A stretch of 34,937 bases of DNA from a bacterium (GCA_026225095.1 JAMFSC010000085.1:1-34937); one strand, 5' to 3'; numbered from the stretch's first letter, positions 1 through 8,576 are shown. Numbers and translations are program-made. Notes: a model not told the origin generated them from the letters alone.

Positions 1-440
1 GTCTTCGGACGCTGCGGGCTGGCGACGCTACTGGTACGCTCCTGGGGGGGTGCCTGAGTATCTACACGGAGAGCCTGGGGACTCCTTATGCTCCTGCGCC
101 TGGGGGGCAGCCGACGATCCTCTTTCTTGAGGACATTGGCACCAAGCCGTACCAGTGGGATCGGTACCTGCTGCATCTCCGGTATGCAGGCCATCTTGAG
201 GTGGCGGTGGGGATCGTGTTTGGGGATATGAGTCAGAATGTGGCGGCGGAGGAAGAGCCGTTGCTTGAGCGGGCTATTCTGCACGCGCTTGCTGACTTTG
301 CCGGTCCGATTGCCATTGGACTCCGGAGTGGCCATGTTGATGCACCCAATGTGACACTGCCGCTTGGGATTCAGGTTCGGTTGGACCTTACGGATGTTGC
401 CGTTCCTCGGCTGACTTTCCTTGAGTCCGCTGTGTCTTAG
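1..440 (+). CDS. LD-carboxypeptidase, peptidase family S66 (3' part)
   Basis: This is the C-terminal part of a gene that enters from the left edge, reading in the frame that starts at base 3; the ATG-like starts near 201 are internal. Visible family features are GGCLSIYTESLGTP, the strand ILFLEDIGTKPYQWDR with the Glu of the Ser-Glu-His triad, and GLRSGHVDAPNVTLPLG carrying the catalytic His near the end. The nucleophile Ser lies in the missing N-terminal half. S66 enzymes (LdcA, MccF) are cytoplasmic and cleave the L-Lys/meso-DAP to D-Ala bond of muropeptides, or related amide bonds. Its position just upstream of mpl fits murein recycling, because LdcA makes the tripeptide that Mpl re-uses. 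It could instead be a MccF-like self-immunity peptidase; the fragment does not decide. Confidence 0.85.
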   Translation, partial: LRTLRAGDATGTLLGGCLSIYTESLGTPYAPAPGGQPTILFLEDIGTKPYQWDRYLLHLRYAGHLEVAVGIVFGDMSQNVAAEEEPLLERAILHALADFAGPIAIGLRSGHVDAPNVTLPLGIQVRLDLTDVAVPRLTFLESAVS

Positions 441-543
441 CGAGGATTTGACTTTGCTCGAGAGAGTTGCTGTCGGGCGCGATGAAGTTGGCCGACGAAC
501 CTCTGCTGATCGGCGATAATCACGGGAGAGAAAGAGTGGGGCC

Positions 544-1983
544 TTGGAAAACAAGCATATTCATCTGATCGGCATCTGCGGTACGGCCATGGCTTCGCTT
601 GCTGGGATGCTGCAGCAGCTTGGGCACCGGGTGAGTGGGTCCGATGCGGCGGCTTATCCTCCTATGTCGGAACAGCTGGCTCAGCTTGGAATTGCGATTC
701 ACGAGCCTTATGCGGAGCGGAATCTGACGCCGCGGCCGGATCTTGTCGTGGTTGGGAATGCGATCTCGCGGGGCAATCCGGAGCTGGAGTATGTTCTGAA
801 TGAGCGTATTCCCTTCACCTCGATGGCGGCGCTGCTGCACGACGAGTTTCTGCCGGGGCGGGAGTCGCTGGTTGTGGCGGGGACGCATGGGAAGACCACG
901 ACCACGAGCATGCTGGCCTGGATCTACGAGGTTGCCTCGCGCTCGCAGTCGGAGCTTGCTCCTTCTTTTCTGATTGGGGGCGTGGCGGAGAACTTTGGGA
1001 CGAGCTTTACGGTTCGGGCGAGGACGGCGGAGGGGCCGAATCCCTTTCTGCTCGAGGGCGATGAGTACGATACGGCCTTCTTTGATAAGGGGCCGAAGTT
1101 TCTGCACTACTTTCCGGATGCGGCGATTCTGACCCATGTCGAGTTCGACCATGCGGATATCTATCCGGATCTCGCTGCGGTGAAGACGGCTTTCAAGCGA
1201 CTGGTTAATCTGATTCCGCGCCGGGGACGGGTTGTGGCCTTCGATGCTTCGCTGAATGTGACGGAGTGCGTGGACCGGGCGTTTTGTGATGTTGAGCGTT
1301 ATGGGCTGCTGCCGAGTTCGCACTGGCATATCGCCAACCTGACGCATGAGGGCACGACGAGTCGGTGGGATCTGAATCGGAAGGGGGTTCCGTTCGCCAC
1401 GCTGACGCTGCCGATGGCGGGGGAGCATAATGCCTTCAACGCGACGGCCGCGGCGGCGCTGGCCGCGGGCCAGGGGGTTCCGACGGAGGCGATCGTCGAG
1501 GCGCTGGGGAGCTTTCGCAGTGTCAAACGCCGGCTGGAGGTTCGGGCGGAGGTCGCGGGAGTTACGATCATCGATGATTTCGCACATCACCCGACGGCTA
1601 TCCGGGAGACGCTTCGGGCGCTTCGCACGAGCTACCGGGGGCGGCGTCTTGTCACGATCCTCGAACCTCGGTCGAACACGCTGCGGCGCAACGTCTTTGA
1701 GGATGACCTGGTCGATGCGCTGGCGCTGGCTGACCTGGTGGTGCTGGCTGGGGTGTTCAAGTCGGAGTCAATTCCGGTGACGGAACGGCTGATTCCGGAG
1801 AATGTGGCGGCGCATCTGCGGGCGCGGGACATTCCTGCTGCTGTCTATTCCGATGCGGATGCCATTGTGGACGCGCTGACTCCGCAGCTGAAATCGGGCG
1901 ACGTCGTGGCGATTCTTTCGAACGGCGGGTTCGGCAACATCTACGAAAAGCTTCCCGAGGCGATTGCCAGGGGTAACGGCTGA
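544..1983 (+). CDS. mpl: UDP-N-acetylmuramate:L-Ala-gamma-D-Glu-meso-DAP ligase
   Basis: Mpl is a cytoplasmic ATP-dependent ligase of the Mur family that attaches recycled murein tripeptide directly to UDP-MurNAc. The protein is 479 aa, a little longer than the Escherichia coli enzyme. The N-terminal Rossmann-like domain begins IHLIGICGTAMASLAG, which is typical of Mpl/MurC. The ATP-binding loop GTHGKTTTTS is at about residues 113-122, followed by the LEGDEYDTAFFDKGPKF block and IIDDFAHHPTAI at the start of the C-terminal domain. The start is TTG at 544, behind a purine-rich stretch (gggagagaaagagtgggg); no ATG in frame gives the complete N-terminus. It lies 103 bp after an S66 LD-carboxypeptidase and 16 bp before plsC, so recycling genes are adjacent. 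MurC is the main alternative, but the length and the 'EGDEYDTAFFDK' block favour Mpl. Confidence 0.93.
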   Translation: MENKHIHLIGICGTAMASLAGMLQQLGHRVSGSDAAAYPPMSEQLAQLGIAIHEPYAERNLTPRPDLVVVGNAISRGNPELEYVLNERIPFTSMAALLHDEFLPGRESLVVAGTHGKTTTTSMLAWIYEVASRSQSELAPSFLIGGVAENFGTSFTVRARTAEGPNPFLLEGDEYDTAFFDKGPKFLHYFPDAAILTHVEFDHADIYPDLAAVKTAFKRLVNLIPRRGRVVAFDASLNVTECVDRAFCDVERYGLLPSSHWHIANLTHEGTTSRWDLNRKGVPFATLTLPMAGEHNAFNATAAAALAAGQGVPTEAIVEALGSFRSVKRRLEVRAEVAGVTIIDDFAHHPTAIRETLRALRTSYRGRRLVTILEPRSNTLRRNVFEDDLVDALALADLVVLAGVFKSESIPVTERLIPENVAAHLRARDIPAAVYSDADAIVDALTPQLKSGDVVAILSNGGFGNIYEKLPEAIARGNG

Positions 1984-1999
1984 TATCCTTGCAGATGGT

Positions 2000-2725
2000 A
2001 TGTTCGCTACGTTCAAGTTCGTCTTTATTCTTACTGCGTTGGGGCCCTTGTCTGGAATCATCGGCATCCCTTACTGCTATCTGATCCACGACATTTCGCC
2101 GCTCTATCGGGTTGCCATGAGGATCATTCGGCTCGCGCTGCGGGCGGCTCGGATCCAGGTTGAAACGACGGGAATCGAGAACGTTCCTGCGGACCGGAGT
2201 GTGATCTTCATGTCGAACCATGTCTCGAATCTTGATCCGCCGGTGATGATTCCATCGCTTCCGGGACGTTGTTCGGTGCTGCTGAAGAAGGGCCTGATGC
2301 GGATTCCGATTCTTGGGACGGCGATGCGGATGGCCCAGTTTGTGCCGGTGGAGCGGGGTCATCGCCGGGATGCGGCGGCGGCGAGTGTAGCGGCGGCGGC
2401 TTCGGCGCTGCGTTCGGGGTTGCATATTCTGGTCTATCCCGAGGGGACGCGGTCGCGGGATGGCCGTCTGGCGGGCTTCAAGAAGGGCCCGTTCTTCCTG
2501 GCGCAGCAGACGCTGGCTCCAATTGTTCCGATTGCCGTCTCCGGGACGGAGAGCATGATGCGGAAGGGGAGTGCGGCGATCCATCCTGGAGTTGCGCGGA
2601 TACAGTTTCTGGCGCCGATCGATCCTGCGGCTTACACGTCGCGGGAGGCGCTGATGCAGGCGGTCCACGCGGCCATTGCGGCGGCGCTTCCGCCCCAGAT
2701 GCGGCCTTTGCCGATTACGGTTTAG
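2000..2725 (+). CDS. plsC: 1-acyl-sn-glycerol-3-phosphate acyltransferase
   Basis: PlsC is a membrane-associated enzyme that acylates lysophosphatidic acid at sn-2 in phospholipid synthesis. Acyltransferase motif I (NHVSNLDPP, the HX4D box) is near residues 76-84. Motif II is around GRCSVLLKKGLMRIPILG, motif III is YPEGTRSRDG, and motif IV is the VPIAVSG stretch. The N-terminus is hydrophobic (FVFILTALGPLSGIIGIP) and probably membrane embedded. An in-frame TTG at 1964 lies inside mpl; ATG at 2000, 16 bp after the mpl stop, gives a natural N-terminus (MFATFKFVF) and is preferred. At 241 aa it is of usual size. It is probably co-transcribed with mpl. A palindromic repeat follows the stop and separates it from the convergent SPOR gene. 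Confidence 0.92.
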   Translation: MFATFKFVFILTALGPLSGIIGIPYCYLIHDISPLYRVAMRIIRLALRAARIQVETTGIENVPADRSVIFMSNHVSNLDPPVMIPSLPGRCSVLLKKGLMRIPILGTAMRMAQFVPVERGHRRDAAAASVAAAASALRSGLHILVYPEGTRSRDGRLAGFKKGPFFLAQQTLAPIVPIAVSGTESMMRKGSAAIHPGVARIQFLAPIDPAAYTSREALMQAVHAAIAAALPPQMRPLPITV

Positions 2726-2757
2726 GGGCGAGGCTGGGGTGGGATGCAGTGGTGGTC

Positions 2758-2805
2758 CGGCCCACCTTAGGCGCGGTAGGGCGTTGCGCCGAAGGTGGGG
2801 CACCC
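2758..2805. repeat. GGGTGCCCCACC-type palindromic repeat, copy 1
   Basis: CCCACCTT at 2761-2768 pairs with AAGGTGGG at 2792-2799, and an inner stem ggcgc (2770-2774) pairs with gcgcc (2786-2790). The outer flank is ccgg...ggcaccc. On the - strand it reads gggtgccccacc, the same signature seen at 4587, 31781 and 32199. It lies between the convergent ends of plsC and the SPOR gene and could act as a bidirectional terminator, although no T-run follows. Confidence 0.75.
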
Positions 2806-2835
2806 AGGTTTGGGGCGGTAGGGAGTCTGGTCAGG

Positions 2836-3573
2836 CTACTTGACGAGGGCGTTGAAGCCGTCGGCGGAGAGGCGCTCCTTCATTGCTTCGGCGTCTTTTT
2901 TGGAGGCGTAGGGTCCGAGTTGCACGTGGAGGTAGGTGTCCTGCGGCTCGGTGCGGACGAAGACGGTGTAGCCCTTGCGGCGGAGGGCGGAGGCGACCAT
3001 GTCGGCGTCTTCCTGGCGGCGGAAGGCTGAGACCTGCACGATCGATCCGGACGATCCGGTTGGCCCGGCGCTGGCTGCGGGGGCTCCGGCGGCAGCTACG
3101 GCAGCTTGTGCCGATGCCTTGCGGACGTCGGGACTTGTCTTTGTCACGGCGGGCGGGGCCTCGCGGGGTGCTCCAACGACCTCGGCGTCGGGATCGAAGG
3201 ACGCGGGTTTGCCTGCTGCCGCAACCTTTATGGACGCGACTGCTTCGGTAGGGGCTTTGGCCGCGGGTGTGGTTGGATTGGTAGCGTCGATGGTGGGGGG
3301 CGCTGCGGCCTGACCGGCGGAGCTCTTGGCGGATGGCTTGAAGAGGCGGAAGGGATCGCTGCTGGTGGCGGGTTCGGTGGCGGTTGCGGATACAGGCTGG
3401 GCGGATTTGCGGCCGAGCGAGTAGCCGAAGCCGAAGAAGCCGGAACAGACGAGGGCGACGGCGAAGAAGATGAGGAGAATGGTCGAGGTGCCGAGGGAGA
3501 TCTCCCGGTCCTGCCTGGAGTGGTGCAGATCGGACATGTCGGAGAGGTCCTCGTGATGATGCAGTGTGCTCAC
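2836..3573 (-). CDS. SPOR-domain membrane protein
   Basis: A 245 aa bitopic inner-membrane protein. A His/Asp-rich N-terminus of about 25 residues is followed by one transmembrane helix at about 29-51 (STILLIFFAVALVCSGFFGF), a Pro/Ala/Thr-rich periplasmic linker (about 55-170), and a C-terminal SPOR domain from about 173 to the end (IVQVSAFRRQEDADMVASAL ... LGPYASKKDAEAM). SPOR domains bind denuded glycan strands of peptidoglycan, often at the division septum. The start is GTG at 3573, with GGAGGAA lying in the last codons of the upstream slipin gene; the slipin stop is only 4 bp away, so the two genes are translationally linked. It may be a septal or envelope factor in the style of FtsN or DedD, but which cannot be told. 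Confidence 0.88.
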   Translation of the reverse strand: MSTLHHHEDLSDMSDLHHSRQDREISLGTSTILLIFFAVALVCSGFFGFGYSLGRKSAQPVSATATEPATSSDPFRLFKPSAKSSAGQAAAPPTIDATNPTTPAAKAPTEAVASIKVAAAGKPASFDPDAEVVGAPREAPPAVTKTSPDVRKASAQAAVAAAGAPAASAGPTGSSGSIVQVSAFRRQEDADMVASALRRKGYTVFVRTEPQDTYLHVQLGPYASKKDAEAMKERLSADGFNALVK

Positions 3574-3577
3574 TGAG

Positions 3578-4444
3578 CTATTCCTCCAAGATTCGGGTCG
3601 CGGGGGCGTCGGAACCGGTGAAGCGTGCGCCTGGAGCGGATGGATTTACGGTCGGTGTGGTCTGGACGGGTGCGGATGCGGGTTCGGCGGGGGTGGTGAA
3701 GGTGCGGTTGAGAAGGTTCATCAGCTCCATCGGAAGGGGGAAGACGATGGTGGTGTTTTTTTCGACGCCGATCTCGGTGAGGGTCTGGAGGTAGCGGAGC
3801 TGGAGGGTCATGGGCTGGGTCGCCATGAGGGCAGCGGCTTCGACGAGCTTGCCGGCGGCGTTGTACTCACCTTCGGCGTGGATGATCTTTGAGCGGCGTT
3901 CGCGTTCGGCCTCGGCCTGCTTGGCCATGGCTCGGAGCATGGATTCGGGCATGTCGACCTGCTTGACCTCGACGGAGACGACCTTGACTCCGAAGGGTGC
4001 GGTGTGGCCGTCGATGATGGTCTGGATGCGCTGGTTGAGCTGCTCGCGGTGGGCGAGGAGCTCGTCGAGATCGACTTCTCCGAGGACGGAGCGGAGGGTG
4101 GTCTGGGCGAACTGGGAGGTCTGGTAGACGTAGTTGGAGACCTCGATGACGGCGCGGACGGGGTCGATGACGCGGAGGGTGATGACGGCGTTGACCTTGA
4201 GGGTGACGTTATCGCGGGTGATGACGTCCTGCGAGGGGACCTCCATGGCCTCCTGCCGGAGAGAGACACGGACGATCTGGTCGATGGGACGGAAGACCCA
4301 GATGATTCCTGGTCCGGTGGCGTCGGCGCGGACGCGTCCGAGGCGGAAGATGACTCCGCGTTCGTACTCCTTGAGGATCTTGATGGAGTTGACGACGTAC
4401 AGGACAACGATGGCAAGGGCGATCAGGAGCGGGAGTGGCAGCAT
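3578..4444 (-). CDS. Slipin (SPFH/Band 7 family membrane protein)
   Basis: A 288 aa stomatin-like protein with an N-terminal hydrophobic hairpin ([17 protein letters not shown], residues 2-18). The Band 7/SPFH domain follows at about 22-190, with [29 protein letters not shown] and [17 protein letters not shown] charged coiled-coil segment [20 protein letters not shown] comes next, and the tail is Pro/Thr/Ala-rich. Slipins form oligomeric membrane scaffolds. They often pair with an NfeD-type protease that cleaves them (known for Pyrococcus PH1511/PH1510). Such a protease is encoded nearby at 5510-6862, with one outer-membrane protein gene between. The gene is followed directly by the SPOR gene. 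The start ATG at 4444 has only a weak ribosome-binding site (GAGG about 14 nt upstream). Confidence 0.92.
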   Translation of the reverse strand: MLPLPLLIALAIVVLYVVNSIKILKEYERGVIFRLGRVRADATGPGIIWVFRPIDQIVRVSLRQEAMEVPSQDVITRDNVTLKVNAVITLRVIDPVRAVIEVSNYVYQTSQFAQTTLRSVLGEVDLDELLAHREQLNQRIQTIIDGHTAPFGVKVVSVEVKQVDMPESMLRAMAKQAEAERERRSKIIHAEGEYNAAGKLVEAAALMATQPMTLQLRYLQTLTEIGVEKNTTIVFPLPMELMNLLNRTFTTPAEPASAPVQTTPTVNPSAPGARFTGSDAPATRILEE

Positions 4445-4586
4445 GTCCAGGAGACCTCGAGAATCGCCGAGCGCGATTCAGTGCGTCCCGATTGTACTTG
4501 ACGGGATGAGGCGAATGGCCGTCGATCTGGACTGGGGAATCGAGTGAGTTAGAAGGGGATTGGTGATGGGATGGAGCTGTGCTGTG

Positions 4587-4638
4587 GCACTCCGGCCCAC
4601 CCTAACGACGATAGAACTGTCGTGAGGGTGGGGCACCC
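4587..4638. repeat. GGGTGCCCCACC-type palindromic repeat, copy 2
   Basis: CCCACCCT (4596-4603) pairs with AGGGTGGG (4625-4632), and acgac (4605-4609) pairs with gtcgt (4619-4623). The flanks are cactccgg on the left and ggcaccc on the right, matching copies 1, 3 and 4 with compensating changes in the outer stem (T to C matched by A to G). It lies between the 3' end of the beta-barrel gene and the 5' end of the slipin gene. Confidence 0.75.
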
Positions 4639-4661
4639 GGTTGGTCCGGGAGGGGGTGCTT

Positions 4662-5375
4662 TTAGAAGCGGACGAAGATGCCGATTGCGGGTTGCGAGGA
4701 GATGGTGCGCTGCTTGATGGTGAGGTAGTTCTGGCCGAAGTCGGGGGCGAGGGAAATCGACTGGCGGAACTGGGCGCGGATGCCGAAGTGTTCGCTGATC
4801 ATGTCGTCGGCTCCGACGGAGTAGTAGTAGACGGCGCGGGCCTGCTCGTTGAGGCTCTGGCCGCCGCCGGGGGTGGGCTTGTAAGCGATCGAACCGGCAC
4901 CGATGGACGCGAAGGGCTTGACGCCGAAGAGCTCTGGCAGGTGGGCGACGTAGCCGAGGGAGTACTCGTCGGTGTTGGCCTGGACTCCGCCGATGTTGGA
5001 GTAATTCTGGGTGAAGCGGGCGTAGCTGATGTTGCCCTCGAAGCCGATGAGCGGCTTGACGACGTAGCGCAGGGTGAAGAGCGCGCCGAAGGTGTTTCCG
5101 GGCTGGTCGGTGATGGTGGAGCCGGCGCCGGGGCCGCTCGTGGTCTTGCCGGTGGTGTTGCTGTTGAAGAGTCCGGCGCCGCTGAGGGCGAAGTCGACGC
5201 GGCTGAGTTGCTTGTCGAGGGGGGTGACGACTGCGACCTGGGCCTGGGCGGAGGCGGCGAGGAGGCTTATCGCGAATCCGCAGAGGAGGGTGCGTGTGGT
5301 ACGGGAAGGGAGCCGGACGATCCGGAGGGTTTGAGAAAGGGCTGGGCGCAGCGACCGGCGCAACGAAATCGACAT
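4662..5375 (-). CDS. Outer-membrane beta-barrel protein
   Basis: A 237 aa protein with an N-terminal signal region: basic residues 1-27, hydrophobic TLLCGFAISLLAASA, and likely cleavage after AQA near residue 46. The rest has alternating hydrophobic/polar strands separated by Gly/Asn/Thr-rich loops. It ends in AIGIFVRF, a C-terminal phenylalanine beta-signal recognised by the BAM machinery. The size and pattern fit an 8-strand OmpA-like/OMP_b-brl barrel; no specific substrate can be given. AAGGAGCC lies 7 nt before ATG 5375, a good ribosome-binding site. It sits between the slipin and NfeD genes on the same strand, with 134 bp to the upstream gene, so it may have its own promoter. Confidence 0.82.
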   Translation of the reverse strand: MSISLRRSLRPALSQTLRIVRLPSRTTRTLLCGFAISLLAASAQAQVAVVTPLDKQLSRVDFALSGAGLFNSNTTGKTTSGPGAGSTITDQPGNTFGALFTLRYVVKPLIGFEGNISYARFTQNYSNIGGVQANTDEYSLGYVAHLPELFGVKPFASIGAGSIAYKPTPGGGQSLNEQARAVYYYSVGADDMISEHFGIRAQFRQSISLAPDFGQNYLTIKQRTISSQPAIGIFVRF

Positions 5376-5509
5376 CTAGAAAGGCTCCTTGCCGTACAAC
5401 ATGCTTGTTTCCAGTCTAACCGGTTCCGGAGTGGTGTGGACCGTTCGTTCTTGCTTCCGGTGATGGGTCTTAGACGATTGTGCGGGGCGGTTGTTGCGTG
5501 GGTGGGGGA

Positions 5510-6862
5510 TCAGGCGGCGCGAGAGATGGGCTCGACGATGAGGGTGAGGCCGTCGACGGCTTTGACGAGGACGGGGGAGCCGAGGGTGAGGGGGATGGAT
5601 GGATCTCCCGGGTCGAGGCGGGCCTGCCAGAGTTCGCCTCGGACTTCGACCTGGCCGGTGTGGGGGGTGTAGGCGGCGCGGACGAAGGCCTGTTTGCCGA
5701 TCATGGCTGCGGAGCCGGTGAGGACCTTGTTGCGACGGGCTCGAAAGCCCAGCCAGGCGAGACCGAAGGTGATGGTTCCAAAGGCGATTCCGACGGCGAG
5801 GGCGGTCGAGATGTGGACCTGCATCTGGTCGATGGGGGCGTCGACGAGGGTGGCGAGGCCGATGACGAGGGCTCCGATTCCGGCGACGGCGAGGACTCCG
5901 TGGGAGGAGAATTTCACCTCCAGGAGCAGGAGGAGGAAGGCGGCGACGAGGAGGAGGAGGGCGGTGTGGCGGATGGGCAGGAGGTTGAGGCCGAAGACGC
6001 CGAGGAGGAAGAGCAGGGTTCCGAGGGCTCCGGGGACGATGGTTCCGGGGACGTTGAACTCGAGGTAGATGAGGAGGCCGCCGAGGGCGAGGAGGAGGAT
6101 GGCGAAGTCGGGGTTGGCGAGTTTGAAGAGGAGGCGCTCGCGCTGGGAGGGTGGGGCGTTGAGGAGGTGGGCTCCGCGGAGGTGGAGGGTCTGGGGCTGG
6201 CCGTTGAAGTGCTTGATGGTGCGGCCGTCGAGGGCGGTGAGGAGGTCGCTCTCGTTGTCGGAGACGAGGTCGATGAGGTTGAGCTTGAGGGCCTCCTGGG
6301 CGCTGTAGGACCTGGAGTTGCGGACGGCGTCTTCGGCGGCGGCGACGTTGCGTCCGCGGCGCTCGACGTAGGAACGGATGAAGGCGGCGGCGTCGTTTTC
6401 GACCTTTTCCTTGAGGATGGGGTCCATGGTGCGGCCTTCGAGGATGGGGTGGGCGGCTCCGGCGTTGGTTCCGGGGGCCATGGCTGCGATGTCGGCGGAT
6501 TCGAGGAGGAAGAATCCGGCGGATCCGGCGCGGCTTCCGGCGGGTTCGATGTAGATGATGACGGGGATGGGGGAGTCTTCGATGGTCTCGACCATCTCGC
6601 GGGTGGAGGTGAGGAGGCCACCGGGGGTTCCGAGGGAGAGGAGGACGGCGGAGGCGTGGAGGCGGGCGGCCTCGGTGAGACCGCGGCGGAGGTAGTCGGC
6701 GGAGATGGGCTGGACGGTGTCGTGGAGGGTGAGGCGGACGATGAGGGGGGTGGTGGTGGTGGGGCTGGGAAGGGGCGAGGACGAAACGCAGATCCCCTTC
6801 GGGGATGACAGAAAGAAAGGCAAGAGCGCCAGGAGCCAGCCGATGCGGAGGCGGGTGCTCAC
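5510..6862 (-). CDS. NfeD-type membrane serine protease (ClpP-like + NfeD domain)
   Basis: A 450 aa protein. A hydrophobic N-terminus (about 8-20) precedes a ClpP-crotonase-like periplasmic domain (about 38-215). Next are four or five membrane helices (about 250-370) and a C-terminal OB-fold NfeD domain (about 385-447, with GKQAFVRAAY and GELWQARLD). Family motifs are visible: GTPGGLLTST, then SRAGSAGFFLL with the probable nucleophile Ser114, and Lys153 in KEKVENDAAAF as the probable base of a Ser-Lys dyad. Members such as PH1510 cleave slipins, and a slipin gene lies 1 kb downstream. The start is GTG at 6862, overlapping the stop of the upstream TPR gene (GTGA, 4 bp), which implies translational coupling. 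Codons 15-25 fall in a palindromic repeat-like sequence. Confidence 0.9.
   Translation of the reverse strand: MSTRLRIGWLLALLPFFLSSPKGICVSSSPLPSPTTTTPLIVRLTLHDTVQPISADYLRRGLTEAARLHASAVLLSLGTPGGLLTSTREMVETIEDSPIPVIIYIEPAGSRAGSAGFFLLESADIAAMAPGTNAGAAHPILEGRTMDPILKEKVENDAAAFIRSYVERRGRNVAAAEDAVRNSRSYSAQEALKLNLIDLVSDNESDLLTALDGRTIKHFNGQPQTLHLRGAHLLNAPPSQRERLLFKLANPDFAILLLALGGLLIYLEFNVPGTIVPGALGTLLFLLGVFGLNLLPIRHTALLLLVAAFLLLLLEVKFSSHGVLAVAGIGALVIGLATLVDAPIDQMQVHISTALAVGIAFGTITFGLAWLGFRARRNKVLTGSAAMIGKQAFVRAAYTPHTGQVEVRGELWQARLDPGDPSIPLTLGSPVLVKAVDGLTLIVEPISRAA
6782..6832. repeat. Palindromic repeat-like segment inside the NfeD 5' coding region
   Basis: ATCCCC-TTC-GGGGAT at 6792-6806 is a perfect 6 bp inverted repeat with a 3 nt loop, flanked by cgaaacgca on the left and gacagaaagaaaggcaag on the right. 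The layout (cgcagatcc...ggatgacanaaagaaaggcaa) resembles, from memory, a dispersed intergenic repeat of Terriglobia genomes. Here it is read through in frame and supplies part of the hydrophobic N-terminus of the protease. A second copy is not present in this window, so repeat status is inferred. Confidence 0.4.
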
Positions 6863-8502
6863 GGGAGGGCCTGTCCGCGGGCGAGGAGGGCCTGCTTCAT
6901 GCCGAGGGCGGCGGAGTTGTTGGGTTCGAGGCGGAGGGCGTTGCGGACGTTGCCGGCGGAGGCGTCGGGGTGGTCGGCCTGCAGGTCGAGACGGGCGAGG
7001 ACGAGGTAGGCGGGGACGTTGGGTTTGAGCTGGATCGAGGTGTTGGCCTCTTTGCGGGCGCTGTCGGGGTCTCCGCTCTGTTCGCGGACCTGGGCGAGCC
7101 CGGCGTGGGCGGTTTCGCTGCGGGGGTCGGCGGTGAGGGCGGCCTGGAGTTCGATCTCGGCCTCGGGGATGAGGCCCTGGGCGAGGTAGTCGCGGCCCTG
7201 CTGGGTGTACTCGGTGGCCTGTTGGGCGGGGGGCAGGGCGGCGAGGCGGGCGGCTCGCATCTGGTCCATCTGGAAGGCGGCCTGGCGGAAGGAGGCCTCG
7301 GAGTAGGTGCGGCGGACGCGTTCGAGGGGTTCGAATCCAGCGGTTTCGACGGAGGTCTTGAGGGCGGGGCCGCTGGTGTGGGCCTGGACGACGCGGGTGC
7401 GGAGATCGGTGGCTTCGGGGTCGGAGGCGCGAAGTTTGAGGGCGGTATCGAGCTCGCGGGTGATGGCGGGGGAGTCTCCGCGGTTGAGGTAGGCGACGGC
7501 GAGGTTGAAGTGGTAGTCGGCGTCGTTGGGGTCGGCGGTGGAGGCGCGCTGGAAGAGGGCGACGGCGTCTTTGCCCTGGCGGCTGGCGGCTACGGCCTGG
7601 TTATTCACGACTTCCGGCAGGGGCAGACGGCTGGCGACGAAGGCGAAGGCGGATTCGGCGTCGGCGTATTTGGCGGAGTTGAAGCGAGCGAGGCCGAGGT
7701 AGAAGTTGGCCTCGAGGGCGAGGCGGTCGTTCTTCGGCATCCTGGCGAGGGTGGCGGCGGCGTCGGCGTAGGAGCGATCCGCATATTGGGCCTTGCCGAG
7801 GGCTAGGAGGGCGGCGGCGTACTTCGGCTCGTCGGCGACGGCTGTCTGGAGGCGCTTGATGCGTTCGGAGGAGGCGGGGGAGGAGATTCCGCGGATGTAG
7901 TTTTCAAAGGCGCTGAGCTTGACCTGGCCGGAGGCGGCGAGGAAGGTCTGCTCGGCGACGGTGAAGTGCGGGTCGATCTGGCGGGCGACCTTCCAGGCGA
8001 TGGCGTTTTCGATGTCGAAGAGGCGGGCGAGCGGGCTGGAGTCTTCGAGGGGGTGGGAGAGCGAGAACTTGTTGACGGCGAGGACCTGGGCCTGGGTCGT
8101 GATGGTGCCGTTCTGGACGTTGAAGCTGCCGAGGACGACGTAATCGGCGTCGAGGGTCTGGGCGATGCGGATGGTGGTGGCGCGGGTGGGGCGGAAGTCG
8201 ACGGGGAAGCCGAGATGGTCGAGGGCGTACTGGCGGTCGTCGCGGGTGATGGTGAGGAAGCCGGCGGAGTTGAGGCGCTGGTTGAGGGTGTCGGGGAAGG
8301 AGTCGCCGATCCACTGGAGGTTGGGCTGGCCGGAACGGTTTTCAAAGGGGAGGACGAGGACGAGGCGGCCGGTGGTCTCTTTGACGGCGTCGGGGCCAGA
8401 GGAGGCGTCGGGGCTTGAGGAGTTCTGAGCCCGGGCAGGGAGGGCGAGCAGGAGGATGAGGCTGGCCCAGGCGGTACGGCGCAATGTCGAACTCCAAATC
8501 AC
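6859..8502 (-). CDS. Secreted TPR protein with TolB/FlgO-like N-terminal domain
   Basis: Read from GTG 8502, the protein is about 547 aa and begins with a signal peptide (IWSSTLRRTAWASLILLLAL, cleavage after ARAQ). The open frame runs on to 8634, but that extension would put about 44 residues before the signal and reach into the next gene. GAGG lies about 13 nt before the GTG. Residues about 45-190 (LVLVLPFENRSGQPNLQWIG, ADYVVLGSFNVQNGTITTQA) resemble the nucleotide-independent 'FlgO/CsgG/TolB-like' beta-alpha domain often fused to TPRs. From about 200 on there are repeated TPR helices (AALLALGKAQYADRSYADAA, DADYHFNLAVAYLNRGD, ATEYTQQGRDYLAQGLIPEA). It is probably a periplasmic scaffold. It is coupled to the NfeD protease by a 4 bp overlap, so the two may act together. 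Confidence 0.85.
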   Translation of the reverse strand: MIWSSTLRRTAWASLILLLALPARAQNSSSPDASSGPDAVKETTGRLVLVLPFENRSGQPNLQWIGDSFPDTLNQRLNSAGFLTITRDDRQYALDHLGFPVDFRPTRATTIRIAQTLDADYVVLGSFNVQNGTITTQAQVLAVNKFSLSHPLEDSSPLARLFDIENAIAWKVARQIDPHFTVAEQTFLAASGQVKLSAFENYIRGISSPASSERIKRLQTAVADEPKYAAALLALGKAQYADRSYADAAATLARMPKNDRLALEANFYLGLARFNSAKYADAESAFAFVASRLPLPEVVNNQAVAASRQGKDAVALFQRASTADPNDADYHFNLAVAYLNRGDSPAITRELDTALKLRASDPEATDLRTRVVQAHTSGPALKTSVETAGFEPLERVRRTYSEASFRQAAFQMDQMRAARLAALPPAQQATEYTQQGRDYLAQGLIPEAEIELQAALTADPRSETAHAGLAQVREQSGDPDSARKEANTSIQLKPNVPAYLVLARLDLQADHPDASAGNVRNALRLEPNNSAALGMKQALLARGQALP

Positions 8503-8576
8503 AGGCAGCGTCCTCGGTTTCTGGAGCCAAGGCGACCCAAGGCGCCGGAGCCGGTCCAGACTGCCATTATAGAGGG

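Noticed and set aside
5480..6808. Long + strand open frame (442 codons, Gly/Glu/Asp-rich) opposite the NfeD gene
   Set aside because: It is the antisense shadow of a C-ending codon pattern on the - strand; the composition is unnatural and the - strand product has clear domains.
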